Below, piece by piece: positions 1-12,088 of a stretch of 64,000 bases of DNA; within the stretch, counting starts at the first letter, position 1; every line of letters begins with the position of its first letter. This stretch comes from Piliocolobus tephrosceles. Taxonomy: Eukaryota > Chordata > Mammalia > Primates > Cercopithecidae. The translations under genes and the position numbers were made by a program. The notes beneath the pieces are model-generated. The model was not told where the DNA came from, searched no databases, and was given only the letters and a program-made list of their open reading frames with translations. Where the stretch lies: positions 151,597,777 through 151,661,776 of the forward strand of contig NC_045438.1 of the NCBI RefSeq assembly GCF_002776525.5, given 5' to 3'.

Positions 1-45
1 CTAGGCTTGTATAGAAACCGTAGGGCTAAAATGGAGAAGTAGAAT

Positions 46-475
46 ATATTAGTTTCCTATTGCTGTTGTAATAAATCACCCCCATTCAGTGCCTTAAAAC
101 AACACAAATTAATCTTCTTACAGTTGTGGAGCTCAGAGGCCTGCAGTGGTTCAGTAGAGCTGCGTTCCTTCTGGAGGCTCTAGGGGAAAATGTTTCCCTA
201 CCTGTCCCAGCTGATTTCTTGATTCATAGCACCACATCACTCCACCCTCTGCTTTCATTATTATGTCTTGTTCTCTGACTCAGACTCTCACCTGCCTTTT
301 ATAAGGTCCTCTGGGATTGCATTGGACTCACCTGGATTATGCAAAATAATCACCTCATCTCAAGATTCTTAACTGAATCAACTATGCAGAGTTTCTTTTC
401 CCATGTAAGTTAACATATTCAGTTTCTGGGATTTAGGATATGGACATCTTGGGGGCCATCATTCAGCCTACCACA
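46..475 (-). mobile_element. MaLR LTR, MLT1D-like
   Basis: The left end 'tattagtttcctattgctg' and the right end 'cattcagcctaccaca' are the two termini of the ancient MLT1D LTR in reverse orientation. Internal blocks such as 'tgcgttccttctggaggctc' and 'tcacctggattatgcaaaat' fall in the expected order. It is a diverged solo LTR with no internal sequence. Family assignment is from memory of the consensus. Confidence 0.8.
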
Positions 476-916
476 GGCTGCTTCAAGGTTTTCACTTTGC
501 ACGGCACTATTTGAGAGAATAGACTGGCATTCAGGCTAGAAGAGTTAGCTAGAAATTGAAGGTGGGTATTTGATTGATGTCCAAGCTTCTATATTTTCAG
601 GAGAGTTACCGAATGGGGCCAAATCTAAGCAATGGGAAGAAATTAGACCTCCGTGCTTGAGAAAAGCATAATACTTTTTCACCCCATGACTCCAGGGGAA
701 AGTTGCCTGGGCTCACTGTATCTTGAGTATCTTGAATGGAACTCTGCAAACTGACTCATTGAGAACCTCAAATGGTAACAGCTCTGAAAGACAAGGAAGA
801 ATGAAGAATACACCCAAATATGTTGAGCATGTGTGCTAGTCAAAATGATTTATATTATTCTTCCCACAGTTTGCCTGATACTTGAAAGCCACTTTTTTCT
901 AAAATTTCTAAATTAT
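476..916. other. Unique DNA, nothing recognised
   Basis: No repeat family, RNA gene or credible open frame is visible between the two LTRs. The stretch is AT-rich and of ordinary complexity. Confidence 0.5.
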
Positions 917-1259
917 TGTATTAGTCTGTTCGCATGCTGATATGAAGAGATACCCAAGACTGGGTAATTTATAAAGAAAAGAGGTTTAATTGACTCACAG
1001 TTCCTCGTGGCTGGGGAGGCCTCATGGCAGAAGGCACCTCTTCACAGAGCGGCAGGAGAGAGAATGAGTCCAAGCAGGTAAAATGCCAGACGCTTATAAA
1101 AGCATCAGATCTCGTGAGACTCACTCATTAACACAAGAACAGCATGGGGGAAACCACCCCCATGATCTAATTACCTCCACCTGCTCCTGCCCTTCCCATG
1201 TGGGGATTATTACAATTCAAGGTGAGATTTGGGTGGGGACACAGAGCCAAACCATATCA
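917..1259 (-). mobile_element. MaLR LTR, THE1/MST-like
   Basis: The stretch follows the reverse complement of the THE1/MST LTR from 'tattagtctgttcgcatgc' through 'gggtaatttataaagaaaag' and 'gaggtttaattgactcacag' to 'agccaaaccatatca'. The ends are TG/CA. The flanking pentamers 'attat' (912-916) and 'attac' (1260-1264) look like a 5-bp target duplication with one change. At about 343 bp this is a nearly complete solo LTR. The 61-residue open frame inside it is chance. Confidence 0.88.
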
Positions 1260-2564
1260 ATTACCTAGATAATCTCTTCAGTTGTCCTTTTCATTTTGTC
1301 TAGATAAACAGGATAATGTCCAAGGTAGGATCTGAACTTGTAGAAAAAGTAATGAACATAGGTCATACTATATTAGGACTTTGCAATTACCTGGAGAAAC
1401 ACTTGCAGATTTCATATACCACTAAGAGGTACTATTCTTAGCAAGATTGACACTTGGTATGCTCAATTTCAATATGAACTCAGTATTTGAGTAGAAGGAA
1501 ATTAAATCAGCACTTGGGTTGTTGTTTTCTTTTTTGATCTACAGCAGACTGGTCTGTCTGGATCCTGTGATCAAGATAGAATGTCATTATCCTGGTTTTT
1601 GTCTGTGACCTGTCAGAGCGGACAACTGGGTTTGAACTGAAAGGCAGCACATATGCTTCTGAAATGCTTAATTGTAGCAACACAGAAACATTGAATAAGC
1701 TTCATGTTGAAAATGTTGTCATTTCTCTTCCTAAGCCCTTCAGTGTTAAAACTGGGCAAAAAATAGATGGTCGAGCAAAGGCTGTTGTTTCCCTGATGTT
1801 CTCAGAAGCCAGCTCCCGGTTCTTGGCTTAGCCTTGCTGCCGAGTTTGAACTGAAGCTGGTGAGCAGATGAATGCTATACATCTCCCACAATGAAAATCA
1901 ATTGTAGGCTTATATCTTTCTAGAGCATTGCACCAGAGTACTGTTGATCTGCTTTTTTGCTTTAAATGGAAAACTCTCTAGGGAAGTTTTGTGTACTCTA
2001 AACAAGATCTCTGTAGGATCAGATAATAGGGTCTGTGTGAATGTAATACAAAATAGAGAGAGAGAGGCGGGGGGCAAGCATGCTAATGCAGATTAGGAAT
2101 TATTCAGCTGAGATTTTCATTTACTGAGGCGCATAATGTAAAAATGCCACTATCTCAACTGCCATTTTCTTGTGATTTCTCCAAAGATTTTGGGACGATT
2201 ATTTTTAAAACAGAACTGCTTTAATTCTCAAGAAGTCAGTTCTGGAAACAAAACTTAATATGTGTTTCATCTATGCTATTTGTATTTTTAAAATTGCACA
2301 CACTCTGAAGGTAATACTTAAAGAATAGTAGATATGATTATCACTGATTTCATTTGGATAATCAAGGAATATTTGTTTTGAAAGGGGGTACTTTTTAAAA
2401 AGGAAATAGAAAATGTTTAGATACCTCAATTTAATGATCCAAAGGAGAAATGTCTGATGTACAGGATACAATACATATGATAAGGACACTACTTTTAGTG
2501 CTATGATTACCAAATAGGACCATGTCATGAAATTCCATATGTTAGTTCTTGACATGTTCCTTCT
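1260..2564. other. Unique DNA, nothing recognised
   Basis: About 1.3 kb without an interspersed repeat that I can name. It contains a short GA-rich tract near 2055 but no RNA gene or coding signature. Confidence 0.45.
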
Positions 2565-2606
2565 TGTATTAATCAGGGTTGTCCAGAGAAACAAACAATA
2601 GGATAG

Positions 2607-2641
<35 letters not shown>

Positions 2642-3145
2642 AAGAAATTATATATACATATACATACGTGCATACATATCTACATATCTATCTATCTATG
2701 AAGAAATGCATTATGGGGAATTGGCTTACGCAATTATGGAGGCTAATGAATCTTAAGATCTGCAGTCAGCCAGCTGGAGACCAAGGAGAGGCAATAGTGT
2801 AGTTTCAGTCTGAAGGCTGGTGGGCTTAACACCTAGGAAAACCCAATGTTTCAGCTCAAGTCCAAAGAGGGGGAAAAAAAAAAAAAAAGATGTCCTGATT
2901 TCAAGGTAGTCAGACAGGAAGAGCTCCCTCTTACTCTCAGAAGGGTCAGCCTTTTTGTTCTATTCAGGTCTTCAACTGATTGGATGAGGCCCACCCACAT
3001 TAAGGAGGGCAATTTGCTTGACTCTGTCTACTGATTCAAGTTTTAATCTCATCCAGGAACACCCTCACAGACACACCCAGAATGCTTGACCAAAGGTCTG
3101 AGAACCCTATGGCACTGACTAGTTGATACATAAAATCAACCATCC
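2565..3145 (-). mobile_element. ERVL LTR, MLT2-like
   Basis: The left end 'tgtattaatcagggttgtcc' followed by 'agagaaacaaacaatagga' and the right end near 'acataaaatcaaccatcc' are the reverse complement of an MLT2 LTR. Blocks such as 'caactgattggatgaggccc' and 'attaaggagggcaatttgct' confirm this. It contains an expanded TA/TACA/TATC microsatellite at the position where this LTR family carries a TA-rich tract. Solo LTR. Confidence 0.85.
2604..2700. repeat. (TA)n with TACA/TATC tail, inside MLT2 LTR
   Basis: An almost pure TA run (about 2604-2642) is followed by imperfect TATACA and four TATC units ending near 2700. It lies within the MLT2 LTR and is probably length-polymorphic. Confidence 0.9.
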
Positions 3146-3164
3146 CTGATAACCATCACTCATC

Positions 3165-3275
3165 TACCCATCCATCCAGCCATTTATTCGTTTGCTCGAT
3201 CTACATTATGAGCACCTACTGTGTGCCAAATTTTGGGGCTAGGAGCTGGGAACACCAAAACAAATAAGGTGGGTT
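3165..3275 (-). mobile_element. L2 3' end, left half of a split copy
   Basis: 'gagcacctactgtgtgccaa' followed by 'ggggctaggagctgggaaca' and 'aaacaaataaggt' is the reverse complement of the L2 3' end. The copy stops where an L1M 5' UTR begins ('ttctagcaggatggcatg') and appears to resume after that L1 at 19386. Confidence 0.65.
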
Positions 3276-3348
3276 TGACTTCTAGCAGGATGGCATGAGG
3301 AGCTTCACAAACCTGCTAGCCAGTAAAACTGGTTTAAAAAAATATATA

Positions 3349-3637
3349 TATTTTTTTCTTTCAGAGATGGGATCTCCCAAGCTAGAGCTCAGTAGCACAA
3401 TCATAGCTCACTGCAGCCTCAAACTCCTGGGCTCAAGTGATCCTTCTGCCTCAGCCCCCAGAATATGGCGTGCATCAGCACACCTGGCTAATTTTTTATT
3501 TTTTATTTTTTATTTTTTTGTAGAGATGGTGTCATGCTATGTTACCCAAGGTAATCTTGAACTCTGGCCTCAAACAATCCTCCCTCCATGGCCTCTCAAA
3601 TTGTTGGGATTATAGACATGAGCCACCATGCCCAGCA
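3349..3637 (-). mobile_element. AluJ inside L1M 5' UTR
   Basis: Reverse-orientation Alu running from 'gagatgggatctcccaagc' to 'agccaccatgcccagc'. It is highly diverged ('cactgcagcctcaaactcct' is a J-type feature). The central A-rich linker has expanded into TTTTTA units. Flanking A-rich sequence hints at a target duplication (aaaactggtttaaaaa / aaaattacttttaaaaa). Confidence 0.85.
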
Positions 3638-5450
3638 AAATTACTTTTAAAAACAAAACAAAAATAACCATTTAAAGTCTCTAGAAACTGTTCTAAGGGA
3701 ATACAGCAAATAAAGAAGCATTTAGGAGAACCTACTAAAACTGAGTAAGAACAGTGAGAATCTGTGGTATCTGAACCAATACCACTCCCTCCTTCTCCTC
3801 TCCAAGCTTAGTGAAATGGAAACTACACTGCAGATAGCTAAGAGCACATAGCTCCCTCTCCAGACAGCTCCTAGTCAGAGGATGTCAGCACTTCTCATCT
3901 TGTCCCCAGCTGCCTGTTGCTGAAGCTAACATCTGGGTGAGTGCAGCCAAGAGATAGAGGCTCCCTTCTTCCATTCAGCCTGCACTTGTGGGAAGGCTTT
4001 GTGTTGGGTGTAGTGCTGCTGATTACACAAAGGCCCTGATTGCTGTTGTATCATCTCTCAAGGTGATGGATCTATGCCAGGAGAAGTAAGCTGAAAAGAC
4101 CTGAGGCTACTAGCCTCTCTCCCTTCCATCAAACATTCAGTTCCAAAAGCGAGGTGTCACTCAGAGAGAAACACACTATTGTCCCCACTTCCAGCCCCAG
4201 ATCTACAGCCCAGAAATTTTGCCCAAGTAGAGAGGCAGACGATAAAGCAGAGAGCCCCAAGTCTCTTCCTAAAAGAACTTACTTCATTCACAAGAAAGTA
4301 TGCAGAAGTTCAAACCTAAGCGCATGATCAAAAACAATGGACTTGTGGTTAAAAAACAAACCAAAAAAAATAACAACAACAACAAAAAACAGTTGAGAAG
4401 ACATTGACAGGTTCATTGGAGATATATGCTAAACTGTAGGTCAGCCATTTTGCTGGAGAAAACAACCAGGGAAAGAGATAACCAGGAGGAGCCCTGGAAA
4501 TCTGGGAATTCATGGAGCTCAACATCTGGGTGTAGTCAGTGAAAGAGATAGCTAAAGAGAGCTGTGCCACTTTGTCAAAACCACTGTCATCCCAGAGTGA
4601 CTGCAGGCCTACCCAGTGTTGTACCCTCTGAAGAACATCAGAGACTTAACATAGAGGAGTGAGGAAAACAGAATTCACTAAAAGTATGCAGCGGCAACCA
4701 AACAAATAAGCAATAAAAAGCCTGGGCGGTGGAAGGATTGTATTCAGAATTGCTATAATGTATTATCTAAAATGCCCAGTTTCCAACAAAAAATTATGAA
4801 ACATACAAAAAGAAAGTATGAATCATGCACTGGAAAAATAAGCAGGTAACATAAACTGCTTATAAAAACAACAAAATGTTGGTATAACAATGACTTTGAA
4901 GTAGCCATTACAAATTTGTCAAAGAACAAAAGGGAACCATAATTAAAGAAGTAATGGAAGGTATAATGATAATGCCATATAAAATAGACAATATTAATAA
5001 AGGGATTCTAATTATAAAGAAAATGTAAATCATGGAGTTGACAAGTACCATACTGTTGGCCCTTGAGCAATGCAGGTTTGGGGCACCAACACTCTACACA
5101 GTAAAAATATTACATGTAACATTTATTGAAAGTTGAATTGCTTAATTGTACCATAGACTGAGATCTGCAGCTGTGGTTGCCTGCCATTTCAAGATATTTT
5201 GTAAAAAACCAAATTCATGAAATTTACATTAAATTTGTATATAACTTTTGACTCCCCCAAAAGAGTCTGATCAAAAACCCAACTGCATTTGCACAAAAGA
5301 GTAGAGTTAGCCCATCCCTTCCTGTCTTAAATCCTGATGCTCATTTCTCTTTCTTAGTAATAAATGCCATTGGGGGCATTTTCTTTTTTCTAGAATAGGG
5401 CACTTTCATCTGCATTAACAACCTGTTTAGGCAGATATCTTTTCTTTCAG

Positions 5451-5640
5451 TTATCTTCTTAGTGGCGTCTGGGAACTCACTGCTGTCTCTTGGTTGTCAG
5501 AAGATGCTTCTCCTATTATCCTGACATTTTTAAAGCCAAACTTTTCTCTAAAATTATCAAACCATCCTTTGCTGGCATTAAATTCTTCAGCATTAGATCC
5601 TTCAACATCTTTTTGCTTTCGGTTGTCATATAATGACTTT
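5451..5640 (-). pseudogene. Tigger transposase fragment, CENP-B-type HTH region
   Basis: On the minus strand an open stretch encodes recognisable pogo/Tigger transposase text, including NASKGWFDNFREKFGF and VRIIGEASSDNQE. The pattern (a serine/lysine-Gly-Trp-Phe core before a basic loop) belongs to the CENP-B-like helix-turn-helix, which in intact transposases binds the terminal repeats. The frame ends at a stop near 5451. Further transposase-like text continues towards 5330 with several stops. The downstream DDE catalytic domain cannot be followed as an open frame. This is a fossil gene. Confidence 0.75.
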
Positions 5641-5810
5641 GCTTTTACTCACATCATATGAGAGGTTGTAAGTATGCCTTTCTTTTAGCAATCCTACGCC
5701 CACATAAAAGCTGCATTTTCTATATGAGGTAAAAAGGTATTTTGCAAAAAGGGCAAGGTCTTCACACCTGCTGGTATAGCTGCAATGATGTCTTCATGAA
5801 TTTCCTTTTC

Positions 5811-6109
5811 TTTTTTTTTTTTTTTTTAAAGACAAAGTCTCACTCTGTCACCAAGGCTGGAGTGCAATGGTGCAATCTCAGCTCACTGCAACTTCTGCCT
5901 CCCAGTTCAAGCAATTCTCCTGCCTCAGCCTCCTGAGTAGCTGGGATTATAGGCACGTGCCACCACACCCAGCTAATTTTTGTATTTTCAGTAGAGATGG
6001 GGTTTCACCATGTTGGCCAGGCTGGTCTCAAACTCCTGACCTAAGGTAATCCACCCGCCTTGGCCTCCCAAAGTGCTGGGATTACAGGCATGAGCTACCC
6101 AGCCCGGCC
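5811..6109 (-). mobile_element. AluS inside Tigger
   Basis: Complete reverse-orientation Alu with a T-run at the left and 'gagctacccagcccggcc' at the right. The target duplication 'ttccttttct' flanks it (about 5801-5811 and 6110-6120). S-type features include 'ctcaaactcctgacctaagg'. Confidence 0.92.
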
Positions 6110-6830
6110 TTCCTTTTCTTTTTCTACAATGTTCATTTTAGATTTCTTCTTTATCTTGAAATGGCAGGCAATCACAGTTGCAGACCTCAGTCTGTGGTAT
6201 ACATTAAATAATTCAATTTTTTCTAGGAATGTCATGACTTTTCTCTGCTTCTTGGGAACATTTCTGACATTACTTTGCATGGGTCCCATGGTGTTATTCA
6301 AGGTTTACAACATTACACTAAGCACAGGGAAAAATACATAAGAATCTTGAGAGATCATTTTTTACTGCAGTGTGCAATTTATTAGAGAGAAGAACTGCTC
6401 ACAGGAAGATGATTAGTATCACATGTTGTTTTCAGCATATTCTCACAACACTTGAACTCACTGTAATAGAAATGGGAGGTGGCTATGAAATTATTACAGT
6501 AGTAAAGTATATACTACAGTTAGTTTTATGCAGTTGTGATTTAATACTGCCCCTTTACATTTGTTTACATTTCTCTTGACTGTGAATGGCATCATGTACA
6601 GTCTGTAAGTGTTTGTGTAAGTTTTGATAAATGCTAACTTTTTATAATAGATTTGTGTATATTTTATGGCTCTAAATGATAAAATAGAATGGCATCTACA
6701 TATATTTTATGCATTCATGACGTATCTAACTTAAAAGATTTTGTTTTATATTTCTAGGCTATATGATTCATTTGTGAGTTTTTTGAAATTGTCACAAATT
6801 TCCAAAAAATTTTCCAAAATATTTATTTTT

Positions 6831-7140
6831 ATTTTTTATTTTATTTTATTTTTTTTTTTGAAACATAGTCTCGCTCAGTCGCCCAGGCTGGAGTGCAGTG
6901 GCACGATCTCGGCTCACTGCAAGCTCCGCCTCCTGGGTTCACGCCATTCTCCTGCCTCAGCCTCTCAAGTAGCTGGGATTACAAGCGCTCGCCACCACGC
7001 CCAGCTAATTTTTTTGCATTTTTAGTAGAGACGGGGCTTCACTGTGTTAGCTAGGATGGTCTCGATCTCCTGACCTCGTGATCCGCCCGTCTCGGCCTCC
7101 CAAAGTGCTGGGATTACAGGCTTGAGCCACCATGCCCGGC
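6831..7140 (-). mobile_element. AluY inside Tigger
   Basis: Reverse-orientation AluY ('gatggtctcgatctcctgac', 'ccgtctcggcctcccaaag', 'caggcttgagccaccatg'). The target duplication 'ccaaaatatttatttt' is at 6814-6829 and 7141-7156. It is the youngest insertion in the nested block. Confidence 0.93.
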
Positions 7141-9220
7141 CCAAAATATTTATTTTAAAAACTTCTCATATGTCATTCAGGTGTCAACTATACTGAGATG
7201 AAAAATTCACTAGGGGGGCTCGATAGTAGATTTGAACTCTCAAAAGAAGGAATTAGCAAACTTGAAGATAGAGTGATAGCACAGAGAGGGAAAAATTGAA
7301 GAAAAATGAACAGAACCTTCAGGAAAGGTGGGATACCATGAAGTACACCAGCATACATATAATAAGACTATAGTGGGGGGAAGAAAGAGAAGAAAAACAT
7401 CTGAAGAAATAATGGTCTTAAATGCCCCACATTTATTGAAAAATATTAATTTATACACCCAGGAAGCTTGATGAACTAAATAGAATAAATGCAAATGGAA
7501 CTACAAAGAGACACATTATAGTAAAAATTCTGAAAGCCAAAGACAAGGAGAAAATCTTGAAAGCAGCAAGAGAAAAATGACTTGTCATTCACAAGGGAAC
7601 TCCAATAAGATTAATAGCTGACTTCTTATCAGAAATAATGGAGACCAGAAGGTAGGGACATAATATATTCAAGTGCCCAAAGAAAAATATAATCAACCAA
7701 GTATCCTATATCCAGCAAAGTTCTCTTTCAAAAATGAATGTGGAGTAAATTCCCAGATAAACAAATGCTGAGAGATTTTTTTTTTGGCTAGGACATAGAC
7801 TACTAAAGGAAGTATAGTATTTATTTAACACCAAAGAAAAAAACACTAAAGAAAATTCTTCAGGCTGAAAGCAAGTGACCCCAGATAGTAATGTGAATCC
7901 ACACAAAAAAACAAAGAACATTGGTAAAGGTAATTATGTAACTATAAAAAGACTATAAATGCAAATTTCTTCTCCTTTCTTCTCTCTACTGATTTTAAAA
8001 GCAATTGTGTAAAACAATATGCATATAATGTATTGTTGGTCTCAAAACATATAGAAATGTAATATCTTTGCCAATAACAGCAACAAGAATGTGGGGTGGG
8101 AGCAAAGCTGTACTGGGCTAAGGAAATGACTCCAGATGGTAGCTTGACTCCACAAGAACAAATGAAGAGAATCAGAAATGATAGATAAGAGGGTTAATAT
8201 TTAAAAAGCTATAACTATATAATTGCTATCTTTTATTAACTTGGTTTCTTTAAAAGACATAACATTATATAAAGTAATCATAACAATGTATTGCTTGGCT
8301 TATAACATTTATAGATGTAATATGTATAATAATAATACCATAAAAAGTGGGGAAAGGGAATAGAGCTGTGTAACAGTGATATATCTATATCTCACTGGAA
8401 TTAAGTTAGTATAAATCTGAAGCTGATTCTGATAAGTTAAGATGTATATGTAAGCCCTAGAGTAACCCCAAGGAAATAACTCAAAAATATAGTGAAAACA
8501 ATCATTAGAGGAATTAAAATGTTACACTAGAAAATACTCATTTAATACAAAAGGAAGCAGTAAAAGAGGAATAGAGAAACAAAAAAGATATGCAAAATAT
8601 AGAAAATAAAAAGTAAAAGGAAAGATAATATCTAATAGGAATGAAGCAAACAATTCAACTCAAAGGCAGAGATTATTAAACAGAATAAAAATTACAAGAT
8701 TTGCTACATGCAATTTATGGAAAATACACTTTAAATCCAAAGATACAAACAGATTGAAAGTGGGGGCTAGGAAAAGGTATTCTAAGTAAATAATAACCAA
8801 AAGAGAGTTGAGCTGGCTATACTAATGACAGACAAAATAGACTTTAAGTCAGATATGTTACAGGAGACAAAAGAATATTATACATTGGTAAATGGGTCAA
8901 CCCATCATGAAGATGTCATAATTATAAACATATTTGTACCTCATACCAGAGCTCCAATATATATCAAGTAAACGGAGAATTAAAGGGAGAAAGGCATAAT
9001 TCTACAGTAATAGGTGGAAACATCAATACTCCACTTTCAATAATGAATAGAACTACACAGAAGATCAATAAGGAGATAAAACACTTGAACAACACCATAA
9101 CCAACTAGACCCAACAGACTTATGCAGAATCCTCCACACAAAAACAGCAGAATACACATTTATCTCAAGTGGATATAGAACATTCCACAGTATAGACCGT
9201 ATCATAGGTTACAAAACAAG

Positions 9221-10068
9221 TGTCAACAAAAAGAATCAAACTCTGTAAGATATTTGGAGATTTATTCTGAGCCAAATATGAGTGACCAGTGGGCTATGAC
9301 ACAGCCCCACGAGATCCTGAGAGCATGTGCCCAAGGTGGTCAGCTACAGCTTGGATTTATACATTTTGAGGAGAAATAAGGCATCAATCAATATGTGTAA
9401 GATATACATTGATTCAGTCCAGAAAGACAGGACAACTCAAACTGAGGCTTCCAGGTTGTAGGTAGATTCAAAAGATTTTCTGATTGGCAATTGGTTGGAA
9501 GAGTTTCTCTAAAGACCTAGAATCAATAGAATGGGGTGTCCGGGTTAAGATAAGGGGTTATGGAGACCAATATTCTTATTATGCAAATGAGGCCTCCAGG
9601 AAGCAGGATTCAGAGAGAATAGACTGTAAATGTTTCTTATCAGACTTAAGAAGATGCCGGACTCTTAGTTAATTCTCTCTTGGATCAGGAAAAAGACCTG
9701 GAAAGGGAGGGAGATTCTCTATAGATGTAGATTTTTTCCACAAGAGACAGCTTTGCAAGGCCACCTCAAAATATGTCTCAGAAACATATTTTTCTGTAAC
9801 GTACTTTAACTTCTTTTAGGGCCTGCTATCTGTCATGCTGGTATCTTATTGCTACAGAGAGTTTGTTTTGTCTGTCTTAAGGTCTGTTTTAATGTTAATG
9901 CTGGTCAGCTGTGCCTGCATTCCAAAGGGAGGAGGATCTAATCAGGCATGTTTGACTCCTTTCCATCATGACCTGAACTACTTTTTCAGGTTAACTTTGG
10001 AACGCCCTTGCTATAGAAGAGGGGTCCATTTAGTTGTATGGGGGTTAGAATTTTAGTTTTGATTTACA
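9221..10068 (-). mobile_element. ERV1-type solo LTR inserted in L1M
   Basis: About 848 bp interrupts L1M ORF2 text exactly where 'acaaaacaag' should continue into 'tctcaac'. In its own orientation the element begins TGTAAATC and ends TTGACA, satisfying the TG...CA rule. It is flanked by tetranucleotides caag (9217-9220) and taag (10069-10072), consistent with the 4-bp duplication typical of ERV1. Near its 3' end it carries 'cagaataaatctcc', a polyadenylation-signal-like motif. No internal viral genes remain. The family name is not certain. Confidence 0.65.
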
Positions 10069-10253
10069 TAAGTCTCAACAATTTAAAAATGCTGAAATAT
10101 ACGAAGTATCTACTTCAACTACAATGGAATGAAACTAGAATTCAATAACAGAAGGCAAACTGAACATTCCCAGATACATGGAAAATAAAAAAACACATTC
10201 CTAAATGACCTAAAGATGAAAGAAGAAATCAAAAGGTAAATTAGAGAATACCT

Positions 10254-11053
10254 ATAGGAGATGTGTTTTCTTGCATCATATATAGTGTCCTAGCCAATCA
10301 GCAATGCTACATTCCGGAGAGGCACATAGCTGTTTAATTGAACTGCTGTCTTCTCAGGGCTAAGAGACGGACTAAAGAGATACGGGATTATATATTTTAA
10401 CGTGTTCTTTTCTGTCTATCCCAATTTATCTTTCCACTTTTTTGTCTGTCTCTATCTAATAACCTCTAAGCCAAATCTCTCCAAAGCTAACAAGCTGGCT
10501 TTTAATATATAAAACTTTTTTTTAAGTTTCAAAGTGTGGATTGAAGGAAATCAAAATATTTTACCTCAAAATAATTTTTTAACATATTTTTGAATAGTTG
10601 CCACAGGGCCAGCTGATTGAAATAGCCCTGCAAAGCTGGCTTTTGAGGAGAAATTTGCATCTGTAGAGAATCTCCATTAATGCATCCAGGTCTTCCCTTT
10701 CCAGGCCTTTCCTGAATCTAGGAGGGACTGACACATTTGAAAGTCTGAAAAGAAACATTTATCATCTATTGTCTCTAAGGGCTACTGCCTCTGAGGCTTC
10801 ATCTACATAACAAGACCCCCTGTGCTAGCCAAGCCTCTTCCTTTGTCCCTCTTATAACTTGTCTTGCCAATAAAACCAGATTTACCAACATAATCTGTTT
10901 TTGCCCATGCTCTGAGACTGTGTAGTTTCTATAACCTCAAGATGGTATAAAAGCTTCTGTACCTCATTAGGGGTTTGGACCTTACTCTGAAGGCTGCCTT
11001 GTGCACATTTTAAATAAACGTGTAGGCCTTTTCTCCTATAAAAAAGAAAAGAA
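10254..11053 (+). mobile_element. LTR-derived retrocopy with A-tail (ERV1-related)
   Basis: An 800-bp insertion in L1M. The right half resembles an ERV1 LTR U3/R ('cctcaagatggtataaaagc', 'gggtttggaccttactctga') and ends with AATAAA (11013-11018), then an A-rich tail beginning near 11038. It is flanked by the 11-bp repeats agagaatacct (10243-10253) and agaaaatacct (11054-11064). The 5' boundary is not TG. A-tail plus long duplication suggests LINE-mediated retroposition of a polyadenylated transcript instead of retroviral integration. The left part (10254-10600) is not recognised and could be 3' internal proviral or flanking sequence. It contains no open gene. Confidence 0.6.
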
Positions 11054-12088
11054 AGAAAATACCTTTAGACAAATGAAAATGAAGCACAACATATCAAAAC
11101 TTAGGCATATACCATTTTAATGTAGCATATATCACTTTAATATAGGCATGTACCACTGCCAGCATTGGTTAGAGTCAGTAACCTAACCTTCCGCCTTAAG
11201 ACACTAGAAAAAGAAGAAAAGAACAAACAAAACCTAAAGCAAGCAGAAGGGAGAAAATAAGAGCAAACAGAGCAGGAATTGATGAAACGGGAACAGAAAA
11301 ACTATAGAGAAAATCAATGAAGCAAAATCTGGATATTTGACAGCACAAACAGAATTGACAAGTATGTAATTAGACTGACCAAAAAAGAATGAGCGAAGAC
11401 AGAATCTGAATTGAAAGAGTGGACATTACCACCAACACTGCGAAAAATAAAAAAGATGAGAAAGGATTACTATAAACAAATTGTACCATAATACATTTTA
11501 TAATTTAGATAAAATGGACAAATTCCTAGAAAGACACTAATTATCAACACTGACTCAAGAAGAAATAGATAATCTGAATAGACTTAAAACAAGTAAGGTG
11601 ATCTGAATTTGTAATCAAAACAATAACCACAAAGAAAAGTCCAGACCCAGATGTCTTCACTTCACTTCATTCTATTAATATTTAAAGAAGAATTAACACC
11701 AAATTTTTATTAACATCTCCAAAAAATAAGAGGAAGGAACACTTCCCAACTCATTCTATGAGGGTAATATTACCCTGATACTGAAGCCAGACAAAGATAT
11801 CACAAAGAAAAAAGAAAAAAAACTACAGACCAGTATTTCTTATGACTATGGACTAAAAAATCCTCAACTAAACACTAGCAAAACAAACACAGTAACATAT
11901 GAAAAGAATTATACATGACAACAGAGAAGAATTTATCCCAGGAATGAAAGGTTTGTTTTCACATCCAAAAATCAATCAATGTACCATACCAAAAGAATAA
12001 AAAACCCAAATCACATGATTATCTCAACAATTTCAGAAAAAAAATTAGACAAACTCCAACACTTTTTGACCATAAAAAACACTCATCA

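Larger units (their letters stand above)
5053..7190 (-). mobile_element. Tigger2/3-like pogo DNA transposon, interrupted by two Alus
   Basis: The left terminal inverted repeat begins 'ctgttggcccttgagcaatg'. The right end is reduced to 'gtgtcaacta'. TA dinucleotides at 5051-5052 and 7191-7192 are the target duplication, and removing the element rejoins L1M text ('gttgacaagtaccata' to 'ctgagatgaaaaattcac'). The right half (about 6580-6830) follows the reverse complement of the Tigger 5' region. A transposase remnant lies on the minus strand. It inserted into the L1M and was later hit by Alus at 5811 and 6831. It is non-functional. Confidence 0.88.
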
